Of a stretch of DNA of 64,000 nucleotides, positions 54,458 to 63,668 are shown in pieces. The notes under the pieces are model-generated. The model worked only from the letters and a program-made list of their open reading frames with translations, did not search any database and was not told the DNA's origin. Source of the DNA: Jiulongibacter sp966250325 (GTDB taxonomy: Bacteria > Bacteroidota > Bacteroidia > Cytophagales > Spirosomataceae); assembly GCA_966250325.1 (NCBI GenBank), contig CBINGY010000020.1, positions 5,165-69,164 on the forward strand, in the 5' to 3' direction. The stretch's first letter is position 1, and every line of letters starts with the position of its first letter. The position numbers and the translations under genes were made by a program.

Positions 54458-56743
54458 TCAGGCATTATTTCTTGCTGCCTCTGCCGCAATCAGATTCAAG
54501 GCAGACCCTGCTCGGAACCAGCCAATCTGCTGCTCATTGTAGGTATGATTCAATTTGATCTCGTCTTTTGACCCATCTGCATGAACCACTTCCAGAGTCA
54601 ACTGCTTATTAGGAGCAAAAGATTCAAGATCAATGAAGTTGAACGTATCATTTTCCTGAATCTTATCGTAATCGCTTTCATTAGCGAAAGTAAGTCCCAG
54701 CATACCTTGTTTTTTCAGGTTGGTTTCATGAATACGGGCAAATGACTTCACAATCACCGCACTCACACCCAGGTGACGGGGCTCCATTGCAGCGTGCTCT
54801 CTGGATGAACCTTCTCCATAATTGTGATCGCCTACTACAATGGTAGGTACTCCTGCTGCTTTATAAGCTCTGGCAGAGGCCGGCACCTCCATGGTTTCAC
54901 CTTTCAGAAGGTTCAACACTTTATTGCTTTCCATATTGAAGGCATTGGTAGCACCTATCAGCAGGTTGTTGGAAATGTTATCCAGGTGACCGCGATATCT
55001 CAGCCATGGACCAGCCATGGAGATATGATCCGTAGTACATTTTCCGTAAGCTTTGATAAGGAGACGGGCTCCGGTGATGTTTTTACCATCCCATGCCGCA
55101 AACGGCTCCAGTAACTGAAGACGATCAGAATCTGGTTTTACCACCACTTCCACACCCGATCCGTCTTCCGCAGGAGCCTGATATCCGGCATCTTCCACGT
55201 CAAATCCTTTCGGAGGAAGCTCAAAGCCTGTAGGAGGATCCAGCTTCACCTGCTCACCGTTTCTATTGGTCAGCGTATCTGTGATCGGATTAAAGCCCAG
55301 GTCACCGGCAATGGCCAGAGCAGCCACCATTTCAGGTGAGGTTACAAAGGCATTGGTATTCGGGTTGCCGTCGGCTCTTTTCTTGAAGTTTCTGTTAAAC
55401 GAGTGAACAATGGTATTTACTTTCTGCTCATCTGCCCCTTTTCTGTCCCACTGACCGATGCACGGACCGCAGGCGTTGGTAAATATGGTGGCATTCAGAT
55501 CTTCAAATGCTTTTAGTAAACCATCTCTCTCGGCAGTAAACCTTACCTGCTCAGAGCCCGGGTTGATACCAAACTCTGCTTTCGTTACCAAACCTTTTTC
55601 TACGGCCTGACGGGCAATAGATGCTGCACGGGAAAGATCTTCGTAGGAAGAGTTGGTACATGAACCAATAAGACCCCATTCCACCTGCATTGGCCAGCCG
55701 TTTTTCTCAGCTTTCTCACGCATTTCGGCGATTGGAGTTGCCAGATCCGGAGTGAAAGGTCCGTTCAGATGAGGGCTTAGGGTAGAAAGGTCAATTTCAA
55801 TTACCTGATCAAAGTATTGTTCAGGGTTGGCATAAACCTCTGGGTCACCCGTAAGATGTTCAGCCACTTCATCGGCCAGTTTCACCACTTCTTCACGACC
55901 CGTGGCGATCAGATAGCGTCTCATGGACTCGTCGTAACCGAACGTAGAGGTGGTAGCACCTATTTCCGCTCCCATGTTACAGATGGTACCTTTTCCGGTA
56001 CAGGAAAGTGACTGGGCACCCGGTCCGAAATATTCAACAATAGCACCGGTTCCGCCTTTTACGGTAAGAATACCTGCTACTTTCAGGATCACATCTTTGG
56101 CGGAAGTCCAGCCGTTTAACTGGCCCGTAAGTTTTACGCCAATCAGTTTTGGGAATTTAAGTTCCCAGGCCATACCCGCCATAACATCCACAGCATCTGC
56201 ACCACCTACACCGATGGCCACCATACCCAGACCACCGGCATTCACCGTGTGTGAGTCAGTACCTATCATCATACCGCCCGGGAAAGCATAGTTTTCTAGC
56301 ACTACCTGGTGAATGATACCAGCACCTGGTTTCCAGAAACCAATACCATATTTATTACATACTGAACTTAGAAAGTTGAAAACTTCATTGTTCTTGTTAA
56401 TCGAATCCTGAAGGTCTGCAGCAGCACCGCTTTTTGCAAGAATCAGGTGATCTGCATGGGCTGTAGATGGCACCGCTACTTTCTTTCTTCCTGCAGACAT
56501 AAACTGGAGTAAAGCCATCTGTGCGGTGGCATCCTGCATAGCTACACGATCGGGTGCAAAATCCACATAGGATTTGCCACGCTCAAAAGCCTGGGTAGCC
56601 TCGCCTTCCCAAAGGTGGCTGTATAAAATCTTTTCAGATAGGGTAAGAGGTTTTCCTACTTGTTTACGTGCAGCCTTCACTCGGCTGTCGAGCTGAGCGT
56701 AAACTTTCCGGATCATATCTAAGTCAAAAATCTTCGATGCCAT
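54458..56743 (-). CDS. acn: Aconitate hydratase
   Basis: 761 residues of the mitochondrial-type aconitase group. Iron-sulfur ligands are the Cys of SCTNSSY and the two Cys of ACGPCIGQW. Substrate motifs include GTDSHTVNAGGLGM, and the swivel domain has GDHNYGEGSSREHAAM. It isomerises citrate and isocitrate in the TCA cycle. Length and motifs are complete. A TACTTTTG -7 element lies 58 bp upstream. No other TCA gene is adjacent. Confidence 0.97.
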   Translation of the reverse strand: MASKIFDLDMIRKVYAQLDSRVKAARKQVGKPLTLSEKILYSHLWEGEATQAFERGKSYVDFAPDRVAMQDATAQMALLQFMSAGRKKVAVPSTAHADHLILAKSGAAADLQDSINKNNEVFNFLSSVCNKYGIGFWKPGAGIIHQVVLENYAFPGGMMIGTDSHTVNAGGLGMVAIGVGGADAVDVMAGMAWELKFPKLIGVKLTGQLNGWTSAKDVILKVAGILTVKGGTGAIVEYFGPGAQSLSCTGKGTICNMGAEIGATTSTFGYDESMRRYLIATGREEVVKLADEVAEHLTGDPEVYANPEQYFDQVIEIDLSTLSPHLNGPFTPDLATPIAEMREKAEKNGWPMQVEWGLIGSCTNSSYEDLSRAASIARQAVEKGLVTKAEFGINPGSEQVRFTAERDGLLKAFEDLNATIFTNACGPCIGQWDRKGADEQKVNTIVHSFNRNFKKRADGNPNTNAFVTSPEMVAALAIAGDLGFNPITDTLTNRNGEQVKLDPPTGFELPPKGFDVEDAGYQAPAEDGSGVEVVVKPDSDRLQLLEPFAAWDGKNITGARLLIKAYGKCTTDHISMAGPWLRYRGHLDNISNNLLIGATNAFNMESNKVLNLLKGETMEVPASARAYKAAGVPTIVVGDHNYGEGSSREHAAMEPRHLGVSAVIVKSFARIHETNLKKQGMLGLTFANESDYDKIQENDTFNFIDLESFAPNKQLTLEVVHADGSKDEIKLNHTYNEQQIGWFRAGSALNLIAAEAARNNA

Positions 56744-57077
56744 AGTATTTGATTGTTTATGCTTTTATAATCGGGTGGGTGGGATTTAGCTGAATCGGGC
56801 ACAAAAGTAGGAAAAAACACTAATTTTCACATATTGCACCTTCCAAGCTTGAAATTTTTCAAAATGCCGGGAAGAAAATTTGAATTCCTTACATTCATAA
56901 CAGAATTTGTTTGGCAAAACATTCCTCTTACCCTCTGTTAATTTGCCGGAGTTTTTATTAATGGCCTGGTTTTTGGCACTTTTTAGGTCTCTTCTGTGTC
57001 ATTATCAGTGAATTTAATTTTCAGTTTCAGTTTTATATATACTTAATTTGCCGACAATTCAAGCATAAACACAGCCT
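56744..57077. other. Divergent intergenic region between aconitase and topA
   Basis: Contains the aconitase -7 element at 56802-56809. No other structure or gene is seen in the remaining AT-rich ~270 bp. Confidence 0.5.
56802..56809 (-). promoter_or_regulatory. -7 element (TACTTTTG) for aconitase
   Basis: TAnnTTTG match on the reverse strand, with a GTG rather than TTG near the -33 distance. Confidence 0.45.
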
Positions 57078-59555
57078 ATGTCAAAGAATCTGGTCATTGT
57101 GGAGTCACCTGCCAAAGCCAAAACTATTGAAGGGTATTTAGGAAAAGATTTTGTGGTAAAATCCAGCTTTGGGCACATTCGTGATCTCCCTTTGAAAAAA
57201 ATAGGGGTGGATGTAACCAAAAATTACGAGCCCGAGTACGAGATCTCTGCCGATAAGAAAAAGGTGGTGGCCGAGCTCAAAAAACTTGTAAAAGATCATG
57301 AAGTATGGCTGGCAACTGACGACGACCGCGAAGGAGAAGCAATATCCTGGCACCTGAAGGAAGCTTTAGGTTTGCAGGATAACACCAAACGTATTGTATT
57401 CAGAGAAATTACGAAGAATGCCATCAATAAGGCCATTCAGAATCCCCGGTCAATTGACATTGATCTGGTAAATGCTCAGCAGGCACGCCGGGTGCTCGAT
57501 AGGCTGGTAGGCTTTGAACTTTCGCCGGTGCTCTGGAAAAAAATACGACTGGGTGGGGCTGATCGCAAGAATCTTTCTGCCGGTCGTGTACAATCAGTTT
57601 CTGTAAGAATCATCGTAGAAAGAGAGCGGGAGATAGAGGCTCATCAGTCCACTTCCACTTACAAGGTAACCGCCCTGTTTGATCTGGGTGACGGTAAAGT
57701 TCTTAAAGCCGAGCTACCCAAAAACTTTGACACGGAACAGGAAGCCGTAGCATTTCTTACAGATTGTAAATCAGCCGCTTTTTCCATCAATAACCTGGAA
57801 GTAAAGCCTTCCAAAAGAAAACCCGCTCCTCCTTTTACAACCTCTACGTTGCAGCAGGAAGCATCCAGGAAACTGAGTTTTTCTGTGGCACAAACCATGC
57901 AGGTGGCTCAGAAACTGTATGAAAGTGGTAAAATTACCTATATGAGAACCGATTCAACGAATCTTTCTCAGGAGGCCATTGCCAATGCCGCAGAGCAGAT
58001 AAAGTCTGCTTATGGTGAGGAGTTTGTGGAAACCCGCGTCTATAAAACAAAGAGTGATTCTGCTCAGGAAGCTCACGAGGCCATCAGGCCTACCAATTTT
58101 GCAGATTCTTCGGCAGGATATGACCGAAATGAAAAACGGCTGTATGACCTCATCTGGAAAAGAGCAATTGCCTCTCAAATGAGTGATGCGGTTATCGAAC
58201 GCACCGTAGCAAAAATCGGCATCTCGAATCGTGACGAGGAATTGCAGGCTACTGGTGAGGTAATTAAATTCGAAGGTTTCTTAAAGGTGTACCTCGAATC
58301 CACCGACGAAGAGGATGAAGAGAATAAGGACATGTTACCTCCGTTAAATGTAGGTCAGAAACTGGCTCTTTCTCAGATGAAAACTACAGAGCGTTTCAGC
58401 AGACCCCCGGCACGATATACCGAAGCCAGTCTGGTAAAAAAGCTGGAGGAACTCGGCATAGGACGTCCATCAACGTATGCACCTACCATTTCCACGATCA
58501 TAAAACGGAATTATGTGGTGAAGGAAGACCGTCCGGGACAGACACGCGATTTCAAGGAATATGTGCTGGAGAAAAATGAGATCAAAGAAAATCACGGCTC
58601 AGAGAACTATGGCTCAGAAAAAGCGAAACTATTCCCTACCAATGTAGGTATCATTGTGAATGATTACCTCATGGAGCATTTCAAAGACATTATGGACTTC
58701 AAATTCACCGCCAAAGTGGAAGATGAGTTTGATGATGTGGCTGAAGGAAAGCTTCCATGGAGTAAAATGATTGATAATTTCTATGTGGAGTTTCACAACA
58801 AAGTAAACAAAGCAGAAGGAGAAGATGCCAGTAGCAGCGGAGCTTCCAATGAGCTCGGAGTGCATCCGGAGAGCGGGAAGAAGATATTTGCTAAAATCGG
58901 AAAGTTTGGGCCATATCTTCAGATAGGAGAAGCTACCGATGAGGAAAAACCCGAATTTATCTCACTGAAAAAGGGAACGCTTATTGCCAGCTTAAGTTTT
59001 GAAGAGGCTATGGAGGTGATTAAAGGTCCCAAATTACCTCTGGAACTTGGTATGTTTGAAGATCAGGCAGTGGTGGTTAACGAGGGGAGATACGGCCCGT
59101 ATGTGCTGCATAACAGTAAGTTCTATAATCTCGATAAAGGGGAAGATCCGTTGACCGTTACCCTGGAAAGGGCGGTGGAATTAATCCATGCCAAACGGAA
59201 TGATCCGGGCAGTGCTCTCCCCAGAGATATGGCTGAGTATAAAGGGCAGCCGGTGGTGATTGGTAAGGGACGTTTTGGCCCCTACATCAAATACAACGGA
59301 AAATACTTCAATATCAAGAAAGGGGATGATCCGCTAACTATAGATGATACCCGCGTACAACAAATCATTGAAGAAAGCCTTCAGGCTGATGCCAATAAGG
59401 TAATCAGAAGCTATCCGGAGAATGACACGGTTCAGGTTTTGAATGGCAGATACGGCCCGTATATAAAAATCGGGAAACGGAATGTAAAGATTCCAAAAGA
59501 CCTGAAACCGGAAGAACTTACGCTCGAAGATTGTCTTAAACTGGGAGAAGGGTAG
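57078..59555 (+). CDS. topA: DNA topoisomerase I
   Basis: 825 residues: N-terminal TOPRIM (SKNLVIVESPAKAKTIEGYLG; ATDDDREGEAIS), the catalytic Tyr in KITYMRTDSTNLS, the type IA core, then four C-terminal topo_C repeats of the KFGPYLQIG, RYGPYVLHN, RFGPYIKYN, RYGPYIKIG pattern. The C-terminal zinc-finger cysteines of E. coli TopA are absent, as in most Bacteroidota. It relaxes negative supercoils. Terminator at its end. Confidence 0.97.
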   Translation: MSKNLVIVESPAKAKTIEGYLGKDFVVKSSFGHIRDLPLKKIGVDVTKNYEPEYEISADKKKVVAELKKLVKDHEVWLATDDDREGEAISWHLKEALGLQDNTKRIVFREITKNAINKAIQNPRSIDIDLVNAQQARRVLDRLVGFELSPVLWKKIRLGGADRKNLSAGRVQSVSVRIIVEREREIEAHQSTSTYKVTALFDLGDGKVLKAELPKNFDTEQEAVAFLTDCKSAAFSINNLEVKPSKRKPAPPFTTSTLQQEASRKLSFSVAQTMQVAQKLYESGKITYMRTDSTNLSQEAIANAAEQIKSAYGEEFVETRVYKTKSDSAQEAHEAIRPTNFADSSAGYDRNEKRLYDLIWKRAIASQMSDAVIERTVAKIGISNRDEELQATGEVIKFEGFLKVYLESTDEEDEENKDMLPPLNVGQKLALSQMKTTERFSRPPARYTEASLVKKLEELGIGRPSTYAPTISTIIKRNYVVKEDRPGQTRDFKEYVLEKNEIKENHGSENYGSEKAKLFPTNVGIIVNDYLMEHFKDIMDFKFTAKVEDEFDDVAEGKLPWSKMIDNFYVEFHNKVNKAEGEDASSSGASNELGVHPESGKKIFAKIGKFGPYLQIGEATDEEKPEFISLKKGTLIASLSFEEAMEVIKGPKLPLELGMFEDQAVVVNEGRYGPYVLHNSKFYNLDKGEDPLTVTLERAVELIHAKRNDPGSALPRDMAEYKGQPVVIGKGRFGPYIKYNGKYFNIKKGDDPLTIDDTRVQQIIEESLQADANKVIRSYPENDTVQVLNGRYGPYIKIGKRNVKIPKDLKPEELTLEDCLKLGEG

Positions 59556-59575
59556 TTTCCAGCTCAAATGAATTC

Positions 59576-59604
59576 AAGGTCGTCAGCAGTGGCGGCCTTT
59601 TTGT
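59576..59604 (+). terminator. Probable terminator after topA
   Basis: AAGGTCG-TCAGCAGTGG-CGGCCTT stem with one G-U pair, then TTTTGTC. Confidence 0.7.
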
Positions 59605-59664
59605 CACTTTGTGAATGTGTTTTCCGGGTTATGAATTCTTGTGCCTGTCCCTTAATTTTCGATC

Positions 59665-60363
59665 ATGAAACATCTGGTAGTTTTAACCGGTGCAGGTATC
59701 TCTGCTGAAAGCGGTCTCAAAACTTTTCGTGACGGTGACGGTTTGTGGGAAAGCCACCGCGTGGAAGATGTGGCCACACCGGAAGCCTGGGCACGAAATC
59801 CGGAACTTGTACTGCGGTTTTACAATGAGCGACGAAAAGCCGCCGCTGCCGCTTCTCCCAATCCCGCACACCTTACTCTTGCAGAACTTGAAGAAAACTT
59901 TCATATCAGCATCATTACACAGAATGTGGACAACCTGCATGAACGGGCAGGTTCTTCACGGGTGCTTCACCTTCATGGCGAGCTCACAAAAGTGCGGAGT
60001 GTTACCAATGAAAAGTTAATCTATGAAATAGGTGCAGAGGCGGTCAGTTTAGGAGATAGGGCAGAGGATGGCGGCCAGCTGAGGCCGCATATTGTCTGGT
60101 TTGGTGAAATGGTGCCTATGATTGAAACGGCCGCTGAGATATGCTTTCAGGCAGATTTGTTTATGGTTATTGGAACCAGTTTGCAGGTATATCCCGCCGC
60201 AGGCTTAATACATGCTGTCCCTCGCGGAACACCGGTAATTCTGGTGGATCGACAGCTGCCTGAATTCCGTCTTCCGGCTCATGTGCAATTTCATTGCGGT
60301 AAAGCAGGAGAGGTACTTCCCGGCTTAAAATCGCAACTTATAGAAATCAGCCAGGCTCGCTGA
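59665..60363 (+). CDS. Sir2-family NAD-dependent protein deacylase
   Basis: 232 residues. NAD motifs: VVLTGAGISAESGLKTFRDGDGLWE, ITQNVDNLHERAG and the catalytic His in HLHGEL. The four zinc-binding cysteines usually found just after the catalytic His are missing: the region VRSVTNEKLIYEIGAEAVSLGDRAEDG has no Cys, which marks a zinc-less subgroup seen in Bacteroidota. Activity as a deacetylase or desuccinylase is inferred from the family. The convergent DUF2461 gene overlaps its end by 17 bp. Confidence 0.9.
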   Translation: MKHLVVLTGAGISAESGLKTFRDGDGLWESHRVEDVATPEAWARNPELVLRFYNERRKAAAAASPNPAHLTLAELEENFHISIITQNVDNLHERAGSSRVLHLHGELTKVRSVTNEKLIYEIGAEAVSLGDRAEDGGQLRPHIVWFGEMVPMIETAAEICFQADLFMVIGTSLQVYPAAGLIHAVPRGTPVILVDRQLPEFRLPAHVQFHCGKAGEVLPGLKSQLIEISQAR

Positions 60364-61018
60364 AAAAAAGTTCGTTAATGTAATCCAGGTAGGGTTTCAA
60401 AATTTGACACCCATGCACCACTTCGTTGGCAAATTGCCCGCTGCATACCTCTTCATCGGAGTAATTCCGGAAGAAGAAAAGTTCTTTGTATTTCAGCAGG
60501 TCAATCTCAGAATGATCTGCCGGGTACCCTTTAGGAGCCGTTTTGAGCTGTTCGCCGTATTTTTTTGGGAAATAGGAAGCGAAGACAGAATCTTCAATGA
60601 TGTGTTTTAACGGTTCCGGGTTATAATCAATTTCCTGACGCCATTTACCAAGATTTACAGCAGAAGGAGCCCACATACCACCACCCAGAAAACTTTTTCC
60701 GCCGGGTTCTATCTGCAGGTAGTAATCAGCAAGTCCGCTACTTTTTCCGCCCGGTCCGAATCCTGCACCGAAGTATCCTCGGTACGGACTTTTATCTTTT
60801 GAAAAACGAATATCCCGATTGATTCTCAGAATACATTTTTTTACATCGGTATGAAGCAAATTGGGCTGAAACTCCTGAAGACCGGCCAGAATTTCTGAGC
60901 AAAGACCCAGAAATCCTTCGCGGGCATATTCATAGCTACTCCGATTTTCATGAAACCATTCTTTGTGGTTGTTTTCAGCCAGATCGGTCAAAAATTGAAA
61001 GGTTCTTGGGTCTATCAT
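60347..61018 (-). CDS. DUF2461 domain protein
   Basis: 223 residues with the family start RTFQFLTDLAENNHKEWFHENR, central RINRDIRFSKDKSPYRGYFGAGFGPGGK and GKSFLGGGMWAPSA. The family (TIGR02453) has conserved Lys/Arg/Asp residues but no assigned activity. It is leftward and overlaps the sirtuin end; its start faces the trpS promoter. Confidence 0.92.
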   Translation of the reverse strand: MIDPRTFQFLTDLAENNHKEWFHENRSSYEYAREGFLGLCSEILAGLQEFQPNLLHTDVKKCILRINRDIRFSKDKSPYRGYFGAGFGPGGKSSGLADYYLQIEPGGKSFLGGGMWAPSAVNLGKWRQEIDYNPEPLKHIIEDSVFASYFPKKYGEQLKTAPKGYPADHSEIDLLKYKELFFFRNYSDEEVCSGQFANEVVHGCQILKPYLDYINELFFSEPG

Positions 61019-61038
61019 GCCCTAAATCTCTACTTTTG
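61006..61038 (+). promoter_or_regulatory. Promoter for trpS operon (TTG-N22-TACTTTTG)
   Basis: TACTTTTG at 61031-61038 with a TTG at 61006-61008; the spacer is slightly long. It is 33 bp upstream of the trpS ATG and overlaps the start of the divergent DUF2461 gene. Confidence 0.5.
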
Positions 61039-61071
61039 CAGGGCAAATTCAAATTCAAAACCAAAAAATAA

Positions 61072-62049
61072 ATGGCAAGAATCCTTACAGGAATTCAGGC
61101 AAGCGGAAAGCCCCATTTGGGAAATATTCTTGGAGCAATTTTACCCGCGGTGGAGTTGTCAAAAAAAACTGAGAACGAGTCTTTTCTTTTTATTGCCGAC
61201 CTTCACAGCATGACTACGGTCAAATCTGCCGGGGCTCTTAAAGAAAATACCAAAGCGGTGGCTGCCGCCTGGCTTGCCTGTGGTTTTGATACCGATAAGA
61301 ACTATTTCTATCGTCAGAGCCGACTGGCCGGATACCATACCGAGCTGATGTGGTACCTGAGCTGTCTTACGCCGTTTCCCATGTTGGCCAATGCACACTC
61401 GTTTAAGGATAAATCGGACAAGCTTTCTGATGTAAATGCCGGCCTGTTTACTTATCCGGTACTTCAGGCGGCAGATATTGTGCTGTATCAGGCTCATTTT
61501 GTACCGGTGGGTAAAGATCAGAAACAGCACCTGGAAATGTCAAAGGATATCGCTGCAGCCTTTAACCGTACCTATGGAGAGGTTTTTGTATTACCAGAGC
61601 CAAAAATAGACGAAAATGTGATGACGATTCCTGGGATTGACGGTCAGAAAATGTCAAAATCCTACGGAAATTACATTGATATCTTTTTGCCTGAAAAAGA
61701 GCTGTATAATGTCATAAAAAAGATTGTTACTGATGCTACCCCGCTGGAAGAACCGAAGGATCCTGATACTTGTAATGTATTTGCTCTTTACCGGTTGATG
61801 GCTACTCAAGAGCAGGTGACAGCTATGCGAAACAATTATCTGGCTGGCGGTTATGGATACGGACATGCCAAAAAGGAACTGTTTGAACTGATTTTACAGA
61901 AATTTTCTCTGGAACGGGAACGATTTAACTACTTCATTTCCAATGAGTCTGAGCTGGAGGCTAAACTTCAGGAAGGTGAGAAGAAGGCTGAGTTGATAGC
62001 CAAAGATACCTTGACTCAGGTGCGTAAACTACTGGGCTTTGCGGCATGA
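61072..62049 (+). CDS. trpS: Tryptophan--tRNA ligase
   Basis: 325 residues of the bacterial class I TrpRS: HIGH-type GIQASGKPHLGNILGAI, MWYLSCLTPF, PVGKDQKQHLEMSKDIA and the KMSKS loop (GQKMSKSYGNYIDIF). Normal length. Its stop shares ATGA with the start of the PAP2 gene (62046-62049), so it is the first gene of a coupled three-gene operon. Confidence 0.97.
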   Translation: MARILTGIQASGKPHLGNILGAILPAVELSKKTENESFLFIADLHSMTTVKSAGALKENTKAVAAAWLACGFDTDKNYFYRQSRLAGYHTELMWYLSCLTPFPMLANAHSFKDKSDKLSDVNAGLFTYPVLQAADIVLYQAHFVPVGKDQKQHLEMSKDIAAAFNRTYGEVFVLPEPKIDENVMTIPGIDGQKMSKSYGNYIDIFLPEKELYNVIKKIVTDATPLEEPKDPDTCNVFALYRLMATQEQVTAMRNNYLAGGYGYGHAKKELFELILQKFSLERERFNYFISNESELEAKLQEGEKKAELIAKDTLTQVRKLLGFAA

Positions 62050-62612
62050 TTGAACTGCTGAAACAGATGGATCAGGAACTGTTTCTGCTGCTAAACGGCT
62101 GGCATTCTCCCTTTTTTGATTCCATTATGTACGCCCTTACCCGCCGGAATACCTGGATTCCGCTTTATGTAGTGCTTATTTTTTTCATTATCCGAAGTTT
62201 TGGCTGGAGGCAAGGTGGCCTGTATGTGCTTTTTCTTCTGGTCTCCGTAGGTTTGGCAGATTTCCTTACTTCAGGAATTATGAAGCCGTTCTTCGAGAGA
62301 GTTAGACCCTGCCAGAATCCGGAGTTGGACGGTTTGATTCATGTTTTGGGCGGCTGTGGCGGAAAATTCGGTTTTGCCTCGTCCCATGCGTCCAATACAT
62401 TCGCTCTGGCCACCGGAATGAGTCTCCTTTACAGAAAATCGAAATGGATTCCCTATGTCATAATGGGTTGGGCAATAATTGTTTCTTACAGCCGTATTTA
62501 TGTGGGTGCCCATTATCCCGGAGATATTCTGGCAGGAGCATTTGTGGGAATTTTCCTTAGTTTGGCAATTAATTTCATTCTGAATAAATCAACAAAACAA
62601 AAAACCCTATGA
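62046..62612 (+). CDS. PAP2-family membrane phosphatase
   Basis: 188 residues with about six membrane helices. The acid phosphatase motifs are complete: MKPFFERVRPCQNP (C1, KxxxxxxRP), SSHASNT (C2, PSGH-like with SxxH) and SRIYVGAHYPGDILAG (C3, SRxxxxxHxxxD). Such enzymes act on undecaprenyl diphosphate or phosphatidate. It overlaps trpS and the DUF2147 gene by 4 bp each. Linkage with trpS may be only translational coupling. Confidence 0.92.
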   Translation: MIELLKQMDQELFLLLNGWHSPFFDSIMYALTRRNTWIPLYVVLIFFIIRSFGWRQGGLYVLFLLVSVGLADFLTSGIMKPFFERVRPCQNPELDGLIHVLGGCGGKFGFASSHASNTFALATGMSLLYRKSKWIPYVIMGWAIIVSYSRIYVGAHYPGDILAGAFVGIFLSLAINFILNKSTKQKTL

Positions 62613-63037
62613 AGAAACTACTTTCTGTTCTCTTTTTTCTTAGTATTTCATTGGTTTCCAGGGCTCAGGCCATTACAGACGGTACGTGGTACAATGCCGA
62701 AAAAACCGGTCGGGTTCAGTTTTACGAGCAGGGAGGCAAACTCTTTGGTAAGATTGTCTGGCTTAAGGAGCCTGTGAGGGACGGAAAAGCCCGTACCGAT
62801 GAGAATAATCCGGATAAAGAGCTGGCCAAAAAGCCATTAATGGGTTTGGTTTTTTTGGCGAACTTTAAAAAAGACGGGGAAAAAGCCTGGGATGGGGGTA
62901 GCATTTATGATCCCACGAACGGGAAAACTTACAGCTGTGAAATGAAAATGATTTCACCCGATAAACTGGAAGTCCGTGGTTATATCGGGATTTCTCTGAT
63001 CGGAAGAACGTCTGAATTTACGAGGGCTACCAAATAG
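62609..63037 (+). CDS. DUF2147 domain secreted protein
   Basis: 142 residues with signal peptide (ends LVSRAQ) and the DUF2147 core: GTWYNAEKTGRVQFYEQGGKLFGKIVWL, GSIYDPTNGKTYSC, LEVRGYIG. The family is a small periplasmic beta-barrel-like protein of unknown function. Last gene of the trpS-PAP2-DUF2147 unit, with its start overlapping PAP2 by 4 bp. A terminator follows. Confidence 0.93.
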   Translation: MKKLLSVLFFLSISLVSRAQAITDGTWYNAEKTGRVQFYEQGGKLFGKIVWLKEPVRDGKARTDENNPDKELAKKPLMGLVFLANFKKDGEKAWDGGSIYDPTNGKTYSCEMKMISPDKLEVRGYIGISLIGRTSEFTRATK

Positions 63038-63056
63038 ACCTGGAAAAATATCTACA

Positions 63057-63086
63057 AAAAAATGAGGCTGCAAGGCCTCATTTTTT
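63057..63086. terminator. Bidirectional terminator
   Basis: AAAAATGAGGC-TGCAA-GGCCTCATTTTTT between the DUF2147 gene and the convergent DinB gene; A- and T-runs on both sides. Confidence 0.88.
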
Positions 63087-63087
63087 G

Positions 63088-63651
63088 TCAGAATGCGTCG
63101 TCGTAACTCTCGTCAAAATAGCGGCTGCTGCTGTAGTCGTCTTCGCCTCCTCCTTTCGCATTAGCCATTTTTTTGAGAATCATGATTTGACCGGTATGGT
63201 AAAGGTCATGCTGAATAATGCCGTGAATGAGCGTGTAATAGTCATATTCACTACCTGGTACTATGAGCTTCAGGAAATCATCTTCTTTGGTATTTAACTC
63301 CCGCATGAGCTCATCCTGGCTCAGGCTCAGTTCCATCAGTAAAGTTTCCAGTTCAAACTGATCTACCTTGGCCGCCTGTCCAAAGTTTTTCTTTTCGGTA
63401 TCAATCTGATAATCGCTGTCACCTTGCAGCCTTTTGAGTGTAAAAATTCTCCAACTGGTGATGTGATAGATCAGCTCGGCAATGGTATGAACGGTAGGTG
63501 TTTTAAAACTGGCTTCCTTTGGGGTAAGCCCTTTACATGCTTCCATGATAGAGGGGCCATGCCAGGCACCGCCATGAAAGCCTGCATTCAGTAATTGCCG
63601 GATACGCTGTACCAGCATATTGTTTTCATTGATTTCAGTCTTTTTTGCCAT
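63088..63651 (-). CDS. DinB-family protein
   Basis: 187 residues from the ATG at 63651 (MAKKTEINENNMLVQRI); a further in-frame start at 63678 would overlap the upstream gene. It shows the DinB four-helix fold with metal-ligand His in VHTIAELIYHITSWR and IQHDLYHTGQIM. Members bind a divalent metal; several are thiol-dependent transferases. A paralog lies just upstream on the same strand (17-bp gap), so this is a tandem pair. Confidence 0.9.
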   Translation of the reverse strand: MAKKTEINENNMLVQRIRQLLNAGFHGGAWHGPSIMEACKGLTPKEASFKTPTVHTIAELIYHITSWRIFTLKRLQGDSDYQIDTEKKNFGQAAKVDQFELETLLMELSLSQDELMRELNTKEDDFLKLIVPGSEYDYYTLIHGIIQHDLYHTGQIMILKKMANAKGGGEDDYSSSRYFDESYDDAF

Positions 63652-63668
63652 TCGTGTTTGTCGGTTGT

